A DNA stretch of 62,569 nucleotides. Source: an uncultured Bacillota bacterium (GTDB lineage Bacteria; Bacillota; Dethiobacteria; DTU022; UBA8154). The stretch's first letter is position 1; every line of letters starts with the position of its first letter. The stretch lies in the NCBI GenBank assembly GCA_937973635.1, contig CALJJZ010000024.1:1-62569 (forward strand), given 5' to 3'. Below the pieces are notes generated by a model. The model made no database searches, was not told the origin of the DNA, and saw only the letters and a list, made by a program, of their open reading frames with translations. Position numbers and translations under genes: made by a program. Shown here piece after piece: positions 36,522 through 46,235 of the stretch.

Positions 36522-38384
36522 TTACTTTTTCCCTTCGTCATCAACTACTTCATAATCAGCATCTACCACACCATCGTCGGCTCCGCCGCTGCCGGGCCTA
36601 TTGCCTGCTCCGGCCCCGGCAGCAGTACTGCTTGCCGCTTCCTGTTCTTTGCGCACCTGTTCATACAACAAAGAAGACACTTCGTGCAGCTTTGCATTCA
36701 AGTTTTCAGAAGCGCTCTTCATGCGGGAGATATCATCGCCTGCCGCCGCATCTTTTAACTCCTGAATAGCCTTTTCTACTTCACTCTTCTTGTCGGCGCT
36801 CACCTTATCCCCAAGTTCGCGCAGCGTTTTTTCTGAAGAGTAGACAAGAGTATCAGCCTGGTTGCGCGTTTCCGCAAGTTCTTTGCGCTTTTTATCCTCT
36901 GCCTCAAATTTTTTAGACTCGTTGATCATCTGCTCGATTTCTTCGCTAGTCAGGCCCGAGGTGGCTGTAATTGTAACCTTCTGCTCTTTGCCCGTTGCCA
37001 GGTCCTTGGCAGATACATTTACAATACCGTTGGCGTCAATATCAAAAGAAACTTCGATCTGGGGCACACCCCGCGGTGCAGGTGGAATACCATCCAGGAT
37101 AAAGCGTCCCAGCGTCTTATTGTTTGCTGCCATAGGCCGTTCCCCTTGCAACACATGGATCTCCACGCTTGTCTGGTTGTCTGCAGCGGTAGAAAAGATC
37201 TGTTTCTTGGAGGTGGGAATAGTCGTATTCCGCTCAATAATCTTGGTAAAGACGCCTCCCAGTGTCTCAATACCCAGGGAAAGGGGTGTAACATCAAGGA
37301 GAAGTATATCTTTAACTTCTCCGGAAAGGACACCGGCTTGAATAGCAGCACCCATGGCCACCACTTCATCGGGGTTAACACCTTTATGCGGCTCTTTACC
37401 CAGTATATCTTTAATCACCTTTTGTACCAGAGGAACACGGGTAGAACCACCTACAAGAATTACTTTGTCTATATCATTGGGGCCCATGCCAGCATCGGAT
37501 AAAGCCTGCTTTAATGGTCCTACCGTTTTATCTACCAGATCAGAAATAAGATCTTCAAACTTTGCCCGGGTCAAGTTGATATCCAGGTGTTTAGGCCCAT
37601 CGGCTGTAGCCGTAATAAAAGGCAGGTTAATGTTGGTAGTGGTAACGCTGGAAAGCTCTATCTTTGCCTTTTCCGCCGCATCCTTCAGCCTTTGCATGGC
37701 CATGCGGTCCTTGCTTAGATCCACACCTGTCTCCTTCTTAAACTCCACCACCAGGTAATCTATAATCCGTTCGTCAAAATCGTCGCCGCCCAGACGGTTA
37801 TTGCCGCTGGTCGCCTTTACTTCAAAGACACCGTCTCCCAATTCCAGGATGGACACATCAAACGTACCGCCGCCCAGGTCATAGACGAGGATTGTATGGT
37901 CCTCTCCTTTATCCAGGCCGTAAGCAAGGGCAGCCGCCGTGGGCTCGTTAATAATACGCAGCACTTCCAGGCCAGCGATTCTGCCTGCATCTTTAGTCGC
38001 CTGCCGCTGGCTGTCACTAAAATAAGCCGGCACAGTAATAACGGCTTTATCCACTTTCTCTCCCAGATAGCTCTCCGCATCTGTCTTTAATTTTTGTAAG
38101 ATCATGGCAGAGATCTCCGGCGGGCTGTAATTCTTTCCATCTATGCTAACTTTAAAATTGGTCCCCATTTCCCTTTTGATTGAGGCTATTGTCCGTTCCG
38201 GATTGGTAATAGCCTGCCTTTTGGCCACCTGGCCCACAATTCTTTCTCCTTCCTTGGTAAAGGCAACGACAGAAGGAGTTAATCTGCTCCCTTCAGCATT
38301 GGGGATAATTTCCGGTTCGCCACCCACCAGCACTGCAATAACTGAGTTGGTGGTTCCCAGGTCGATTCCTACTACTTTAGACAT
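36522..38384 (-). CDS. dnaK: Chaperone protein DnaK (Hsp70)
   Basis: Hsp70 chaperone of 620 residues. The start ATG 38384 has AGGAGG 9 nt upstream and gives [20 protein letters not shown]. The nucleotide-binding domain has [17 protein letters not shown], the linker region includes [16 protein letters not shown], and the lid ends in a glycine-rich tail and [13 protein letters not shown]. It lacks the extra insert of proteobacterial DnaK, as is normal for Gram-positives. It is expressed from the CIRCE-controlled operon. Confidence 0.98.
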   Translation of the reverse strand: MSKVVGIDLGTTNSVIAVLVGGEPEIIPNAEGSRLTPSVVAFTKEGERIVGQVAKRQAITNPERTIASIKREMGTNFKVSIDGKNYSPPEISAMILQKLKTDAESYLGEKVDKAVITVPAYFSDSQRQATKDAGRIAGLEVLRIINEPTAAALAYGLDKGEDHTILVYDLGGGTFDVSILELGDGVFEVKATSGNNRLGGDDFDERIIDYLVVEFKKETGVDLSKDRMAMQRLKDAAEKAKIELSSVTTTNINLPFITATADGPKHLDINLTRAKFEDLISDLVDKTVGPLKQALSDAGMGPNDIDKVILVGGSTRVPLVQKVIKDILGKEPHKGVNPDEVVAMGAAIQAGVLSGEVKDILLLDVTPLSLGIETLGGVFTKIIERNTTIPTSKKQIFSTAADNQTSVEIHVLQGERPMAANNKTLGRFILDGIPPAPRGVPQIEVSFDIDANGIVNVSAKDLATGKEQKVTITATSGLTSEEIEQMINESKKFEAEDKKRKELAETRNQADTLVYSSEKTLRELGDKVSADKKSEVEKAIQELKDAAAGDDISRMKSASENLNAKLHEVSSLLYEQVRKEQEAASSTAAGAGAGNRPGSGGADDGVVDADYEVVDDEGKK

Positions 38385-38458
38385 AAATTTTATCCTCCTT
38401 TTCAACATTAATTTTTTGGGGTAAAATATTTTTCAGGGCAACTATTGCTTGCTATTGT

Positions 38459-39073
38459 TTACTGCTTAACGGATACTTTAACCATACTGGGCCTTATAAC
38501 TTTGTCTTTAAGCATATAACCTTTTTGCAACTCGTCGACAACAATATCGGGCGGAAATTCTCCACTTTCCTCACGCATGACTGCGTCATGGTACTGAGGG
38601 TCAAAAGGCTTCCCTTTGCATTCGATCGCCGTAAGCCCTTCCTTTTCCAGCAGCTCCTTTAATTGCTTGGTTATCTTGACTATGCCTTCGGCAATACCTT
38701 CCGTAGCTTTTTCTTCTGTGGAAGCACAAGCCCTTTCCAGGTTGTCAATTACCGGCAAAAGTTTACAAACGAGCTCTGAAGTTGCATATTCAACAATTTC
38801 TTCCCGTTCCGCCCTGGTACGCTTACGATAATTATCAAAATCAGCTTGCAGGCGCGTTAACCGGGCCAGCAGTTCTTCTTTTTCCTGCTCAAGGGCTTTT
38901 ATCTGTTGCTGCAGTTCAAGGGTCTGCTCCGCCTTTGCCTTTTCCTCCGCAACCTGGGGCTGCTCTCCCGTTTCTGCAGAGGCATCAGACCCTAGCTTAC
39001 CTTCCTGTTCCTGTTCCGTCATATTTTTCTGGCCCTGCAGTCCATCCGTATAGGTATCATTATTTTTACGCAT
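38459..39073 (-). CDS. grpE: Nucleotide exchange factor GrpE
   Basis: DnaK nucleotide exchange factor of 204 residues. A disordered, acidic N-terminal stretch leads to a long coiled coil (LQQQIKALEQEKEELLARL), the four-helix region and the C-terminal beta domain (PDIVVDELQKGYMLKDKVIR). The start ATG is preceded by AGAGGTG. It lies between hrcA and dnaK. Confidence 0.96.
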   Translation of the reverse strand: MRKNNDTYTDGLQGQKNMTEQEQEGKLGSDASAETGEQPQVAEEKAKAEQTLELQQQIKALEQEKEELLARLTRLQADFDNYRKRTRAEREEIVEYATSELVCKLLPVIDNLERACASTEEKATEGIAEGIVKITKQLKELLEKEGLTAIECKGKPFDPQYHDAVMREESGEFPPDIVVDELQKGYMLKDKVIRPSMVKVSVKQ

Positions 39074-39122
39074 ATCATCACCTCTTTGCTTTATCTGGTT
39101 TTTCCAGGACAGCTATGATCCT

Positions 39123-40142
39123 CTAAAGTTTGGCAAACTGATTAACAACCTGCTGCAGCACAGCCACAACCCGTGAATATGTCATGCGCGTAGGACCAAG
39201 GATCCCGATAGTGCCAACCACTTCATTTCCCAGGCAATAACTGGTCATGACCAGGCTGCATTCATGGACCTCCTCCAGTATATTTTCCCGTCCAATCTTA
39301 ATTACAATCCCTTCTACCCCGGCCAGCGGCCTGGCCAGCAGGCTTGCCAGCAACGAATGCTGCTCAAAAAGGGAAAGGAGGGACTTTACCTTTTCAATAT
39401 TACCAAATTCTGGTTGATTAAAAATATTGGTGGTACCTCCTAAAAATACGCGGCTCTCATCTTCAGCCAATGATTCCTCCAGCAAAGTAAATGTTGTCTC
39501 CAGAAAATTGACATGATGATAAAGATCGCGGCGTAATTCACGGATAAACCGCGCTGTAATCCTATCAATAGTAAGTCCTTCGAGGCGATGATTCAGATAG
39601 GCAACTATCCGATTCAGGTCCCCCTGTGAAAGGGCTTGAGGCAAATTGATTAATTTGTTTTTAATAATCCCTGTATCAGCGACAAGAACCAGCAGGCCTC
39701 TTTTACTGTCGATAGGCATAATCTGCAGCTTTTTAAAAGCGCTTTTTTTCAGGCGAGGACCCAGGATTAAGGTTGTATAATTGGTAAGAGAAGAAATTAA
39801 TTGCGCGGTCTGCTTGATCAGATCTTCAATCTCCCGGATCTTTTCATAGGCAAAAACGCGGTAAATAAGCGCTTTTTCTTCCTCATTCAACTCCTCTTCC
39901 TGCATCAGTTCGTCCACATAATAACGATACCCCTTTTGCGAGGGGATTCTGCCGGCCGAAGTATGGGGCTGGAGGAGATAACCCATCTCTTCCAGGTCGG
40001 ACATTTCGTTGCGAATAGTTGCAGGGCTAAATCCCATTTTATAGCGACGGGAAACGGTACGCGAACCTACGGGTTGCGCCGTCTTTACATAATCGGTAAC
40101 TACGGCCCCAAGTATTTTCATTTTACGCGCACTGAGCCCCAT
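39123..40142 (-). CDS. hrcA: Heat-inducible transcription repressor HrcA
   Basis: Repressor that binds CIRCE elements and is kept active by GroEL. The 339-residue protein has an N-terminal winged helix (RKMKILGAVVTDYVKTAQPV, then MGFSPATIRNEMSDLEEMG), a dimerisation core, and the C-terminal ILGPTRMTYSRVVAVL signature. GGAGAGGG precedes the ATG. It is first in the operon and therefore autoregulated through the CIRCE element upstream. Confidence 0.97.
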   Translation of the reverse strand: MGLSARKMKILGAVVTDYVKTAQPVGSRTVSRRYKMGFSPATIRNEMSDLEEMGYLLQPHTSAGRIPSQKGYRYYVDELMQEEELNEEEKALIYRVFAYEKIREIEDLIKQTAQLISSLTNYTTLILGPRLKKSAFKKLQIMPIDSKRGLLVLVADTGIIKNKLINLPQALSQGDLNRIVAYLNHRLEGLTIDRITARFIRELRRDLYHHVNFLETTFTLLEESLAEDESRVFLGGTTNIFNQPEFGNIEKVKSLLSLFEQHSLLASLLARPLAGVEGIVIKIGRENILEEVHECSLVMTSYCLGNEVVGTIGILGPTRMTYSRVVAVLQQVVNQFAKL

Positions 40143-40175
40143 GCCTTCCCTCTCCTTTACCGGTCTTTCTGCAAA

Positions 40176-40202
40176 TTAGCACTCTAACATTTAGAGTGCT
40201 AA
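40176..40202 (-). promoter_or_regulatory. CIRCE operator
   Basis: TTAGCACTC, nine bases, GAGTGCTAA: a perfect match to the CIRCE consensus. It lies 34 nt upstream of hrcA and just downstream of the promoter, so bound HrcA would block transcription of the whole hrcA-grpE-dnaK-dnaJ operon. Confidence 0.97.
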
Positions 40203-40214
40203 GCGCCTGTCTTA

Positions 40215-40243
40215 AAGATACCACCGTGACGGCCGTTTGTCAA
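40215..40243 (-). promoter_or_regulatory. Sigma-A promoter of the heat-shock operon
   Basis: On the minus strand TTGACA (40243-40238) and TATCTT (40220-40215) are separated by 17 nt, directly before the CIRCE element. The -35 is perfect and the -10 has four of six matches. Confidence 0.8.
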
Positions 40244-40270
40244 GATTCCTCTTACAAAAATAATCCATTT

Positions 40271-42472
40271 TTATTTATCCCTCCCTGGTAAACACAAAGG
40301 CTTTAACTTTTCCAGCATTTCAGCAGGTGTAGCAAAACGCTGATGGGGTTTTTTCTGCAAAAGGCCGTCAATAACCTGGTCTAAGACCAAAGGAACGGCG
40401 GGGTTAAACTCCCTGGCAGAAGAAAGCGCATCCGATCGGTGATAGGATTTTAATGATTTCAGGTTCGTTTTCTGGTGCGGCAAAAGGCCGGTAGCCAGTT
40501 CATATAAGATAACTCCAAGGGAGTAAAGATCGGCACGGTGGTCCACGCCTTCAAGGACCATTTCCGGAGACTCAGACTCACCTCGCCGCCCCGCGAAGAA
40601 ACCAAAAAAGGGATTTTTCCATCGAAAGCGCTCCGGGGCCGCATAAAAAAAGGTTCGCCTGAATAAAGAAGGTTCACGGGTGAAAGCTGCAGGAAACACC
40701 CTGGACCCCGTAATCGCTTCCAGAAAATCAAAATCGCTGATTTTGTAGCGCCCTTTGCCGTCCAGCAGAATATTTTCCGGTTTCAAGTTGCCGTGGAAAA
40801 AACCTTTCTTGCGCCGATGATAGTAATCAAGAGCCAGACCCAGTTGCCAGGCAAGGTCCAAAATCTGGCGAAGATTAAAGGGCGCCTGCCTGAGCAGGGC
40901 AGCAAGACTGCCTCCTTCTGCATATTCCATCACAAAATAAAAGTCACCATTGTAATAACAGTCCTGAGCGGGAAGCAACAGGCCGGGATGATTAAAGCTG
41001 CTCATCATTTTCAACCGGCCCTGGAGACGTCTTATCGAAAGAGGATCGGACAGCATTTCTCCCCGTATCATTTTAAGCGCAACTTTTTTGCCACTAGCCC
41101 GTTCTCTAGCCAGGTATACCTGGCTTACCGGGCCATCCCCCATAAAATCCAGGATTTCGTACTTACGCCAGAAAGACGGTCCCATGCTCCGGCGGTATAT
41201 ATCGCTTTTCAACTGGTAATTGGGATCCGTTTTTCCCAAATTTTCACGCCAGACAGCTGCATGGAGAGGGTGTTCAGCAGCCACGGTTTCTTCCATTAAA
41301 CGACAGATTTCAAAATATTCCTGTTCCAGTTCAAAGCGCTGCAGTTCAGGCATGCCCCGCAGTGTCTTTTCCACTTCCCGGTAATCACCCCCATAAAGGG
41401 CGAGACGGGCCAGGCCCGCTTGAGCCAACCAATAAACCTGGGAGGGGGGCTCCACGGAGCGATAACAGCTGCCAGCAGCCTCGTAATTGCCTTCTTCTTC
41501 ATGTAAAAGGCCCATAAGATAGTTTTTTTTCCCACGAAAAGCTTCTCCAGAGGTACTGCCGTCTTTTTTATCCGTTGTCGTAAAAGCGTCTTCTGCCCTT
41601 TCCAAGAGGTCGGCAGCACTACGCGTCCTGTTCGTCAACAGGTAAAGCCAGGCCAAATCAAGGGCAATCCAGTAGCCACCTTTTTGCTGCCAGGCTTCTT
41701 CCAGGTAACGTCCGGCCTCGCTGTACATCCCCAGGCGCCGGTAAAGGTTTCCCAGACGCCAGGCAACGTCCGTGTTCCCGGGGAAAAGGCTATAAAGACG
41801 AAGATAGAAGCGTATTTGCTGTAACTCTGAACGGCAGTAGGCCATAGCTTCGCGGTAAACAAAAAGGGCGTCCTTCTGCCTGTCCCCCCACGCTTCCAGC
41901 ACCCGTCCCAGATTTTCATAATTATCCAGGTCATGGGGGTCAACTTCAATAGCCCTGCGGTAAAGTCGCTCTGCTTCCGGCAGCCCTATCATTCCGCAGC
42001 GATAATGCAGACGCCCTTTCTTTTTTAACAGCTCCGTATTTCTCAGATCGCGCGCCAAACCTTCTTCGTAATAAGCAAGGGCTTCTTCAGGCTGGCCCCT
42101 GCCGCACAGGTAATCCCCCGCATCCTCCAGAATACGGCTATAAAGACGCTGTAGCAGCAACTGACGCCGGGAAGAGGTAGATCTAGGCCTATGTAGATCC
42201 TGCAGGACAGAAAACAGCTGCTTTAAGCTTTGACGGGCCGCTGCATGATTGCCCAGAAGTAATTGAATTTCGGTAATATGAATAAGTTCTACAGCCTGTT
42301 TTTGTAAAGGGGAAGCAGTATGCAGAAATGCCCCCAGTTTGGCGCCGCTCTGACGCAATTCCTCCGGTTCGAGGCTTAACCCTGTCTCCAGAGCAAGGAT
42401 AAAGCTCAAGGAGCCTGCAAGCATTTGCGTAAGAGAGAGGGCAGCATCTTTTTCCAAACTCTTCCCGGACAT
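40271..42472 (-). CDS. TPR protein with degenerate Ser/Thr kinase domain
   Basis: A 733-residue cytoplasmic protein. The first 420 residues are helical with several TPR units (GQPEEALAYYEEGLARDLRN, PEAERLYRRAIEVDPHDLDN, LGMYSEAGRYLEEAWQQKGG). A Hanks-type kinase fold follows from about 440 to 725. The loop MGDGPVSQVYLA, the VALK lysine K467, the APE motif (YAAPERF) and DLYSLGVILYELATG are retained. The catalytic loop reads HGNLKPEN, so the usual catalytic aspartate is N562. DFG reads D580-F-D582, and the helix-C glutamate appears replaced by arginine. It is therefore probably a pseudokinase or a very weak kinase; that is inference from family knowledge. No membrane segment or PASTA repeat is present. 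It lies 27 nt downstream of a small membrane gene and near spoIIP. Confidence 0.82.
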   Translation of the reverse strand: MSGKSLEKDAALSLTQMLAGSLSFILALETGLSLEPEELRQSGAKLGAFLHTASPLQKQAVELIHITEIQLLLGNHAAARQSLKQLFSVLQDLHRPRSTSSRRQLLLQRLYSRILEDAGDYLCGRGQPEEALAYYEEGLARDLRNTELLKKKGRLHYRCGMIGLPEAERLYRRAIEVDPHDLDNYENLGRVLEAWGDRQKDALFVYREAMAYCRSELQQIRFYLRLYSLFPGNTDVAWRLGNLYRRLGMYSEAGRYLEEAWQQKGGYWIALDLAWLYLLTNRTRSAADLLERAEDAFTTTDKKDGSTSGEAFRGKKNYLMGLLHEEEGNYEAAGSCYRSVEPPSQVYWLAQAGLARLALYGGDYREVEKTLRGMPELQRFELEQEYFEICRLMEETVAAEHPLHAAVWRENLGKTDPNYQLKSDIYRRSMGPSFWRKYEILDFMGDGPVSQVYLARERASGKKVALKMIRGEMLSDPLSIRRLQGRLKMMSSFNHPGLLLPAQDCYYNGDFYFVMEYAEGGSLAALLRQAPFNLRQILDLAWQLGLALDYYHRRKKGFFHGNLKPENILLDGKGRYKISDFDFLEAITGSRVFPAAFTREPSLFRRTFFYAAPERFRWKNPFFGFFAGRRGESESPEMVLEGVDHRADLYSLGVILYELATGLLPHQKTNLKSLKSYHRSDALSSAREFNPAVPLVLDQVIDGLLQKKPHQRFATPAEMLEKLKPLCLPGRDK

Positions 42473-42498
42473 TAACCGATCTCTCCCTCAAGATCCAG

Positions 42499-42831
42499 CT
42501 AATCGATGGCGTTTCCCCGCCCTGTCCCAATTATTCGTGAAAAGAAGCCGCAATACCTGCTATAATTCAGGTATCGGCAGCTTAAGATATAAAAATATCT
42601 ATCCAGAGCAACCCGGTATTCCTTCCAAGGGAAAAGGTACTGCCGGCCGGCAAAAATAATCACCAACCCCTTTTCTTCATTAAGAAAACGAAAGGCCTGC
42701 CCCTCTTCCTTCAACCCTAATAGCTGCTGTATCCCCTGTTCAGCCATATTTAGCCCCAGATAGAGAAAGGTGAAGACCAGTATAAGTTGTAACAAAACCA
42801 TAAAGAAAAAGCCAGAGGCCCGGTGCAACAT
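42499..42831 (-). CDS. Small membrane protein, unknown
   Basis: A 110-residue product with AAAGGA 6 nt before its ATG. One N-terminal hydrophobic segment (about residues 8-28, FFFMVLLQLILVFTFLYLGL) would anchor it; the rest is a soluble part with LVIIFAGRQYLFPWKEYRVAL and an aromatic-rich end. I recognise no family. It lies between spoIIP and the TPR-pseudokinase gene on the same strand and may be co-expressed with one or both. Confidence 0.6.
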   Translation of the reverse strand: MLHRASGFFFMVLLQLILVFTFLYLGLNMAEQGIQQLLGLKEEGQAFRFLNEEKGLVIIFAGRQYLFPWKEYRVALDRYFYILSCRYLNYSRYCGFFSRIIGTGRGNAID

Positions 42832-42917
42832 AGACAGTCCTTTCCCAAACCTATAGCTTTTAATATGGCCTGCTGTATTTTTTTTATACCGAGATACCGA
42901 GAAATTAGCAGTAGGTC

Positions 42918-44042
42918 CTAATAAAAAGCTCCAGCCAGGGCTTCTGCCAGATAAGGTATCGCCCGCAGCACCTCTTCCCTGTTGTTTTCATGGCCGCCGA
43001 CCTCCACCAGGATACTGCGGGGATGGAGGTGCTGGTTATAGATAAATGCTTGTTTTCTTGTTCCCCGGCAAAGACCAGGATATTTTTGCTCCAGATAGCC
43101 CTGTAGGAAAAGGGAAAAGCGCAGGTTGTTATTCCAGCCTTCATGTCTGGTACCTACCACAAAAAGGAGGCGGGCAGTACTTTGTCCTTCTAGTATAGTA
43201 GTAGTAATCTCCCGTGAAATACCGTCACGATGCAGATCCACAACTATTTCAATCTGGGGGTTTCGTTTAAGTATCTCTTCAATTGCCGGACGGGCCTTAG
43301 TATAGGCCTCACTGCGCAGCAGATCAAAGCTTTCACGGTGATGCAGGACCGGGATATTGTGTTCTTGCTCCAGAATCTCCGCCAGATACTCTCCCAGAAA
43401 TACCACAGACTGCCGGGGATCGCCGCTAAAAGCTTTTCCGGAAACAGGGATAAAAGATTCGCTGCCATGGGTATGGTAAATCAATATTTTGGGAGCAGCC
43501 TGCGAAAGTAAAGGGGTAAAACCGCCTGAAGATGCAGTCCCGGCAAGGAGTGAAACAGAAAACTGATCCGCCACAGAGGGTAAAGGAGACGCTTCCCGCT
43601 GCTCTTCCACAGCAGGTAAATCTTCTGGGAAAGGGAGTGCTTTTTCTTCCCCTTGCGGCACAGCGACCTCCTTTGCCCTTCCGGCAGACCTGAACCCCGC
43701 CAGCTCACTCCCCAGGAGCAAGCGCGCAGCAAGATCATGCAGAGTAAAGCCTCCATTGCTCCCTGCACCAGAGGCCAAAACAGACGTTGTACCCTGCATA
43801 ACCCCCATCCCCGGCAACTGTTGCCCAAGCAGCAGAAGATAACTGCGCTGTAAACCACCCTGGATGAAGGTCGGCAAAACCATGCTGATCAGGAGGGCCA
43901 GAATAAGCAATGTGCTTAGAAGGTTAAATATCCGAGCTTTGCTGTTATTTTTTGAGGCCCGGGCAAAATGGTCGTAATAGATCTCTCTTTGCCACGAGAC
44001 ACGGGAACTCTCCCGGGACAATAAAAACCCCCCCTTTGCCAT
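42918..44042 (-). CDS. spoIIP: Stage II sporulation protein P
   Basis: Peptidoglycan amidase/endopeptidase of the SpoIIDMP engulfment complex, exported from the mother cell. The 374-residue protein has a cytoplasmic N-terminus, one membrane helix (about residues 40-60) and the C-terminal catalytic domain with IYHTHGSESFIPVSG, VDLHRDG, VVGTRHEGWNNNLRF and HPRSILVEVGGHENN, which hold the zinc-binding histidines and glutamate. It is good evidence that the organism forms endospores. It is followed by the unknown membrane gene and the pseudokinase. Confidence 0.94.
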   Translation of the reverse strand: MAKGGFLLSRESSRVSWQREIYYDHFARASKNNSKARIFNLLSTLLILALLISMVLPTFIQGGLQRSYLLLLGQQLPGMGVMQGTTSVLASGAGSNGGFTLHDLAARLLLGSELAGFRSAGRAKEVAVPQGEEKALPFPEDLPAVEEQREASPLPSVADQFSVSLLAGTASSGGFTPLLSQAAPKILIYHTHGSESFIPVSGKAFSGDPRQSVVFLGEYLAEILEQEHNIPVLHHRESFDLLRSEAYTKARPAIEEILKRNPQIEIVVDLHRDGISREITTTILEGQSTARLLFVVGTRHEGWNNNLRFSLFLQGYLEQKYPGLCRGTRKQAFIYNQHLHPRSILVEVGGHENNREEVLRAIPYLAEALAGAFY

Positions 44043-44100
44043 ACCTGCTTCTAATTAATATAGATATGCAAAAAGGGAGGCAGAATATGTTTTTGTTTTG

Positions 44101-44469
44101 TTACTGTACTTTACTCCGATAATCCTCGATCGCTTTGTGCAGAGCATCGGCAGCCAGATTGGAGCAATGCAACTTCGCTTCGGGAAGACCGCCCAGATGG
44201 TTCGCCACGTCCATATTGGTTATCTTCATGGCTTCATCCAGGGTTTTCCCCTTTACCAGCTCGGTCAGCATACTGCTACTGGCGATGGCAGCCCCACAAC
44301 CAAAAGTGAGGAAACTAATATCCTCAATACGGTCATTCTCTACTTTAATGAAGATCTTCATAATATCGCCGCATTTCATATTGCCTACCTCACCTACACC
44401 GCTGGGATCAAACATCTCCCCGGCATTGCGGGGGTTTTGGAAATGGTCTATTACTTTTTCGTTATACAT
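44101..44469 (-). CDS. iscU: Fe-S cluster scaffold protein IscU/NifU-type
   Basis: Scaffold on which IscS-derived sulfur and iron are assembled into clusters. The 122 residues contain the three conserved cysteines C33 (MKCGD, with D35), C58 (TFGCGAAIASS) and C102 (KLHCSNLAADAL). It is the single-domain form without the C-terminal NifU extension. GGAGG precedes the ATG, which overlaps the end of iscS by 19 nt. Confidence 0.95.
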   Translation of the reverse strand: MYNEKVIDHFQNPRNAGEMFDPSGVGEVGNMKCGDIMKIFIKVENDRIEDISFLTFGCGAAIASSSMLTELVKGKTLDEAMKITNMDVANHLGGLPEAKLHCSNLAADALHKAIEDYRSKVQ

Positions 44470-45674
44470 GATGTTTCCTCCTCTCCTGTTTGCGGGTTAT
44501 CATTTTTACGGCGATAGTTTTTGTATAGTAAAGACATCTCCCGCAGCCGGGCGACGCTCCCCTTAATTATCTCCACAGCATAGTCCACGTCTTCCGCAGT
44601 ATTATTATGCCCCAGGGTAAGGCGCAGCGAACCATGGGCTGTCTGATGGTCCAGACCGCAGGCCATGAGCACATGTGACGGCTCAAGGGAACCAGAAGTA
44701 CAGGCCGACCCGCTGGAGGCGGCAATTCCCTTCAGGTCCAGATCTAAAAGCAGACCCTCGCCCTCTACGTATTTTATACTAACGTTAACATTGCCCGGCA
44801 GACGCTGCACAGGGTGCCCGTTAAGCTGCACCTCCTCAATCTGCTCCAGGAGAGAGCCAATCAGGCGGTCACGCAGGGCGGCCATGGCCGCAGCTTTCCC
44901 GGGGATATCCACAACGGCGAGTTCAATAGCTTTGGCCAGGCCCACAATACCGGGAAGATTTTCTGTCCCGGGTCGTTGTTTCTTCTCCTGACCTCCGCCA
45001 AAAAAAAGCTTGCCCAGTTTGGTGCCGCGGCGCACAAAAAGCGCCCCCACCCCTTTGGGGCCATAAAATTTATGGGCGGAGAGAGAAAGGAGATCAACAG
45101 GTAATTCTTTTAAATTAACAGGGATGTTGCCAATAGCCTGCACGGCGTCCGTATGAAAGTAAACGCCCTTCTCCCGGCAGATCCGGGAAAGCTCTTCAAT
45201 GGGCTGTAATGTTCCAATCTCGTTGTTCGCCATCATTACGCTGACAAGAATAGTATCATCCCGCAATGCCGAAACCAAGTCATCGGGATCTACCATGCCG
45301 TACCTGTCTACGGGCAGCAGGGTTACCTCAAAACCTTTTTTACTCAAAGCTTTAAATGTATCAAGAACAGCATGATGTTCTATTGCGCTTGTAATCAGGT
45401 GCCTCCCCTTACCGGACAGGGCTTCCGCCACTCCCTGAATGGCAAGATTATCCGCTTCCGTTCCTCCCGAAGTAAAAATAATCTCGCCCGGGGCAGCTCC
45501 AAGTGCAAGGGCGGTTTTTTCCCGGCTCTCCTCCAAAGCACGGCGCGCCTCACGTCCGAAGGAATGTATACTTGAAGGGTTTCCAAATACCTGTCCAAAA
45601 AATGGCAGCATTGCTTCCAGGACTTGCGGGTGCATTGGTGTAGTCGCCCCATGGTCCAGGTATATTCTTTTCAT
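44451..45674 (-). CDS. iscS: Cysteine desulfurase IscS/NifS
   Basis: PLP enzyme that releases sulfur from cysteine to form a persulfide. The 407 residues show the PLP lysine K202 in LSAHKFYGPKG, the catalytic cysteine C325 in SSGSACTSGSLEPSH on a long loop (group I desulfurase), and the N-terminal YLDHGATTPMHPQV. The more usual reading is DHAATTP; here Ala is Gly. It lies between the Rrf2 regulator and iscU. The extra C-terminal residues after the catalytic domain hold no cysteine pair apart from one Cys near the end. Confidence 0.96.
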   Translation of the reverse strand: MKRIYLDHGATTPMHPQVLEAMLPFFGQVFGNPSSIHSFGREARRALEESREKTALALGAAPGEIIFTSGGTEADNLAIQGVAEALSGKGRHLITSAIEHHAVLDTFKALSKKGFEVTLLPVDRYGMVDPDDLVSALRDDTILVSVMMANNEIGTLQPIEELSRICREKGVYFHTDAVQAIGNIPVNLKELPVDLLSLSAHKFYGPKGVGALFVRRGTKLGKLFFGGGQEKKQRPGTENLPGIVGLAKAIELAVVDIPGKAAAMAALRDRLIGSLLEQIEEVQLNGHPVQRLPGNVNVSIKYVEGEGLLLDLDLKGIAASSGSACTSGSLEPSHVLMACGLDHQTAHGSLRLTLGHNNTAEDVDYAVEIIKGSVARLREMSLLYKNYRRKNDNPQTGEEETSCITKK

Positions 45675-45705
45675 TAAAAATATCCCTCCTTCTTTTAAAC
45701 ATTAT

Positions 45706-46134
45706 TTAATTCTTCCAGTTAAGCATATCCTGGAGGGTTATACCGTCAAGAAGCTGGTTAATATGATCCCGCAGTTTCATCCAGAGATTGCGGGCCAAAC
45801 AGCTATCGCTTTTGCCGCAACGGCAATCAGGATCATCCTCCTCGTTCTCGTCAGAAACGCACTCCACAGGAGCAATGGGACCGTCCAGTGCTCGTATGAT
45901 CTCACCCACATAAATAGCCTGTGGCGGCGAAGAAAGGCTATAGCCTCCTTTCACACCGCGATTGCTGACGATAAGGCCACGGCGCCGCAGACTGGCAAAA
46001 ATTTGTTCCAGGTACTGCTGTGAAATATCCTCGGCAGCGGCAATTCTACTTAAAGGGATAAACCCTTCGTTATAATTCAGGGCCAGATGGATCATCGCCC
46101 GCACACCGTACTCTCCCCGCGAAGAGAGACGCAT
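45706..46134 (-). CDS. iscR: Rrf2-family regulator of Fe-S assembly (IscR-like)
   Basis: Winged-helix regulator of 142 residues. The N-terminal MRLSSRGEYGVRAMIHLA and the recognition region DISQQYLEQIFASLRRRGLI are typical. Four cysteines C92, C104, C106 and C112 lie in the sensor loop, one more than the three of E. coli IscR, in an acidic loop (ENEEDDPDCRCGKSDSC). It probably binds an Fe-S cluster and represses its own iscR-iscS-iscU operon; CymR-type cysteine regulation is the alternative. Confidence 0.9.
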   Translation of the reverse strand: MRLSSRGEYGVRAMIHLALNYNEGFIPLSRIAAAEDISQQYLEQIFASLRRRGLIVSNRGVKGGYSLSSPPQAIYVGEIIRALDGPIAPVECVSDENEEDDPDCRCGKSDSCLARNLWMKLRDHINQLLDGITLQDMLNWKN

Positions 46135-46235
46135 TATTTCACCCCCACAAACAAGGACTGATACTAAAAGAGCTGCCTGACTTTAAAAAAGAGAAGAATC
46201 CCTACCTGCCAGGTCAACTATTTTTTATAACCAAA

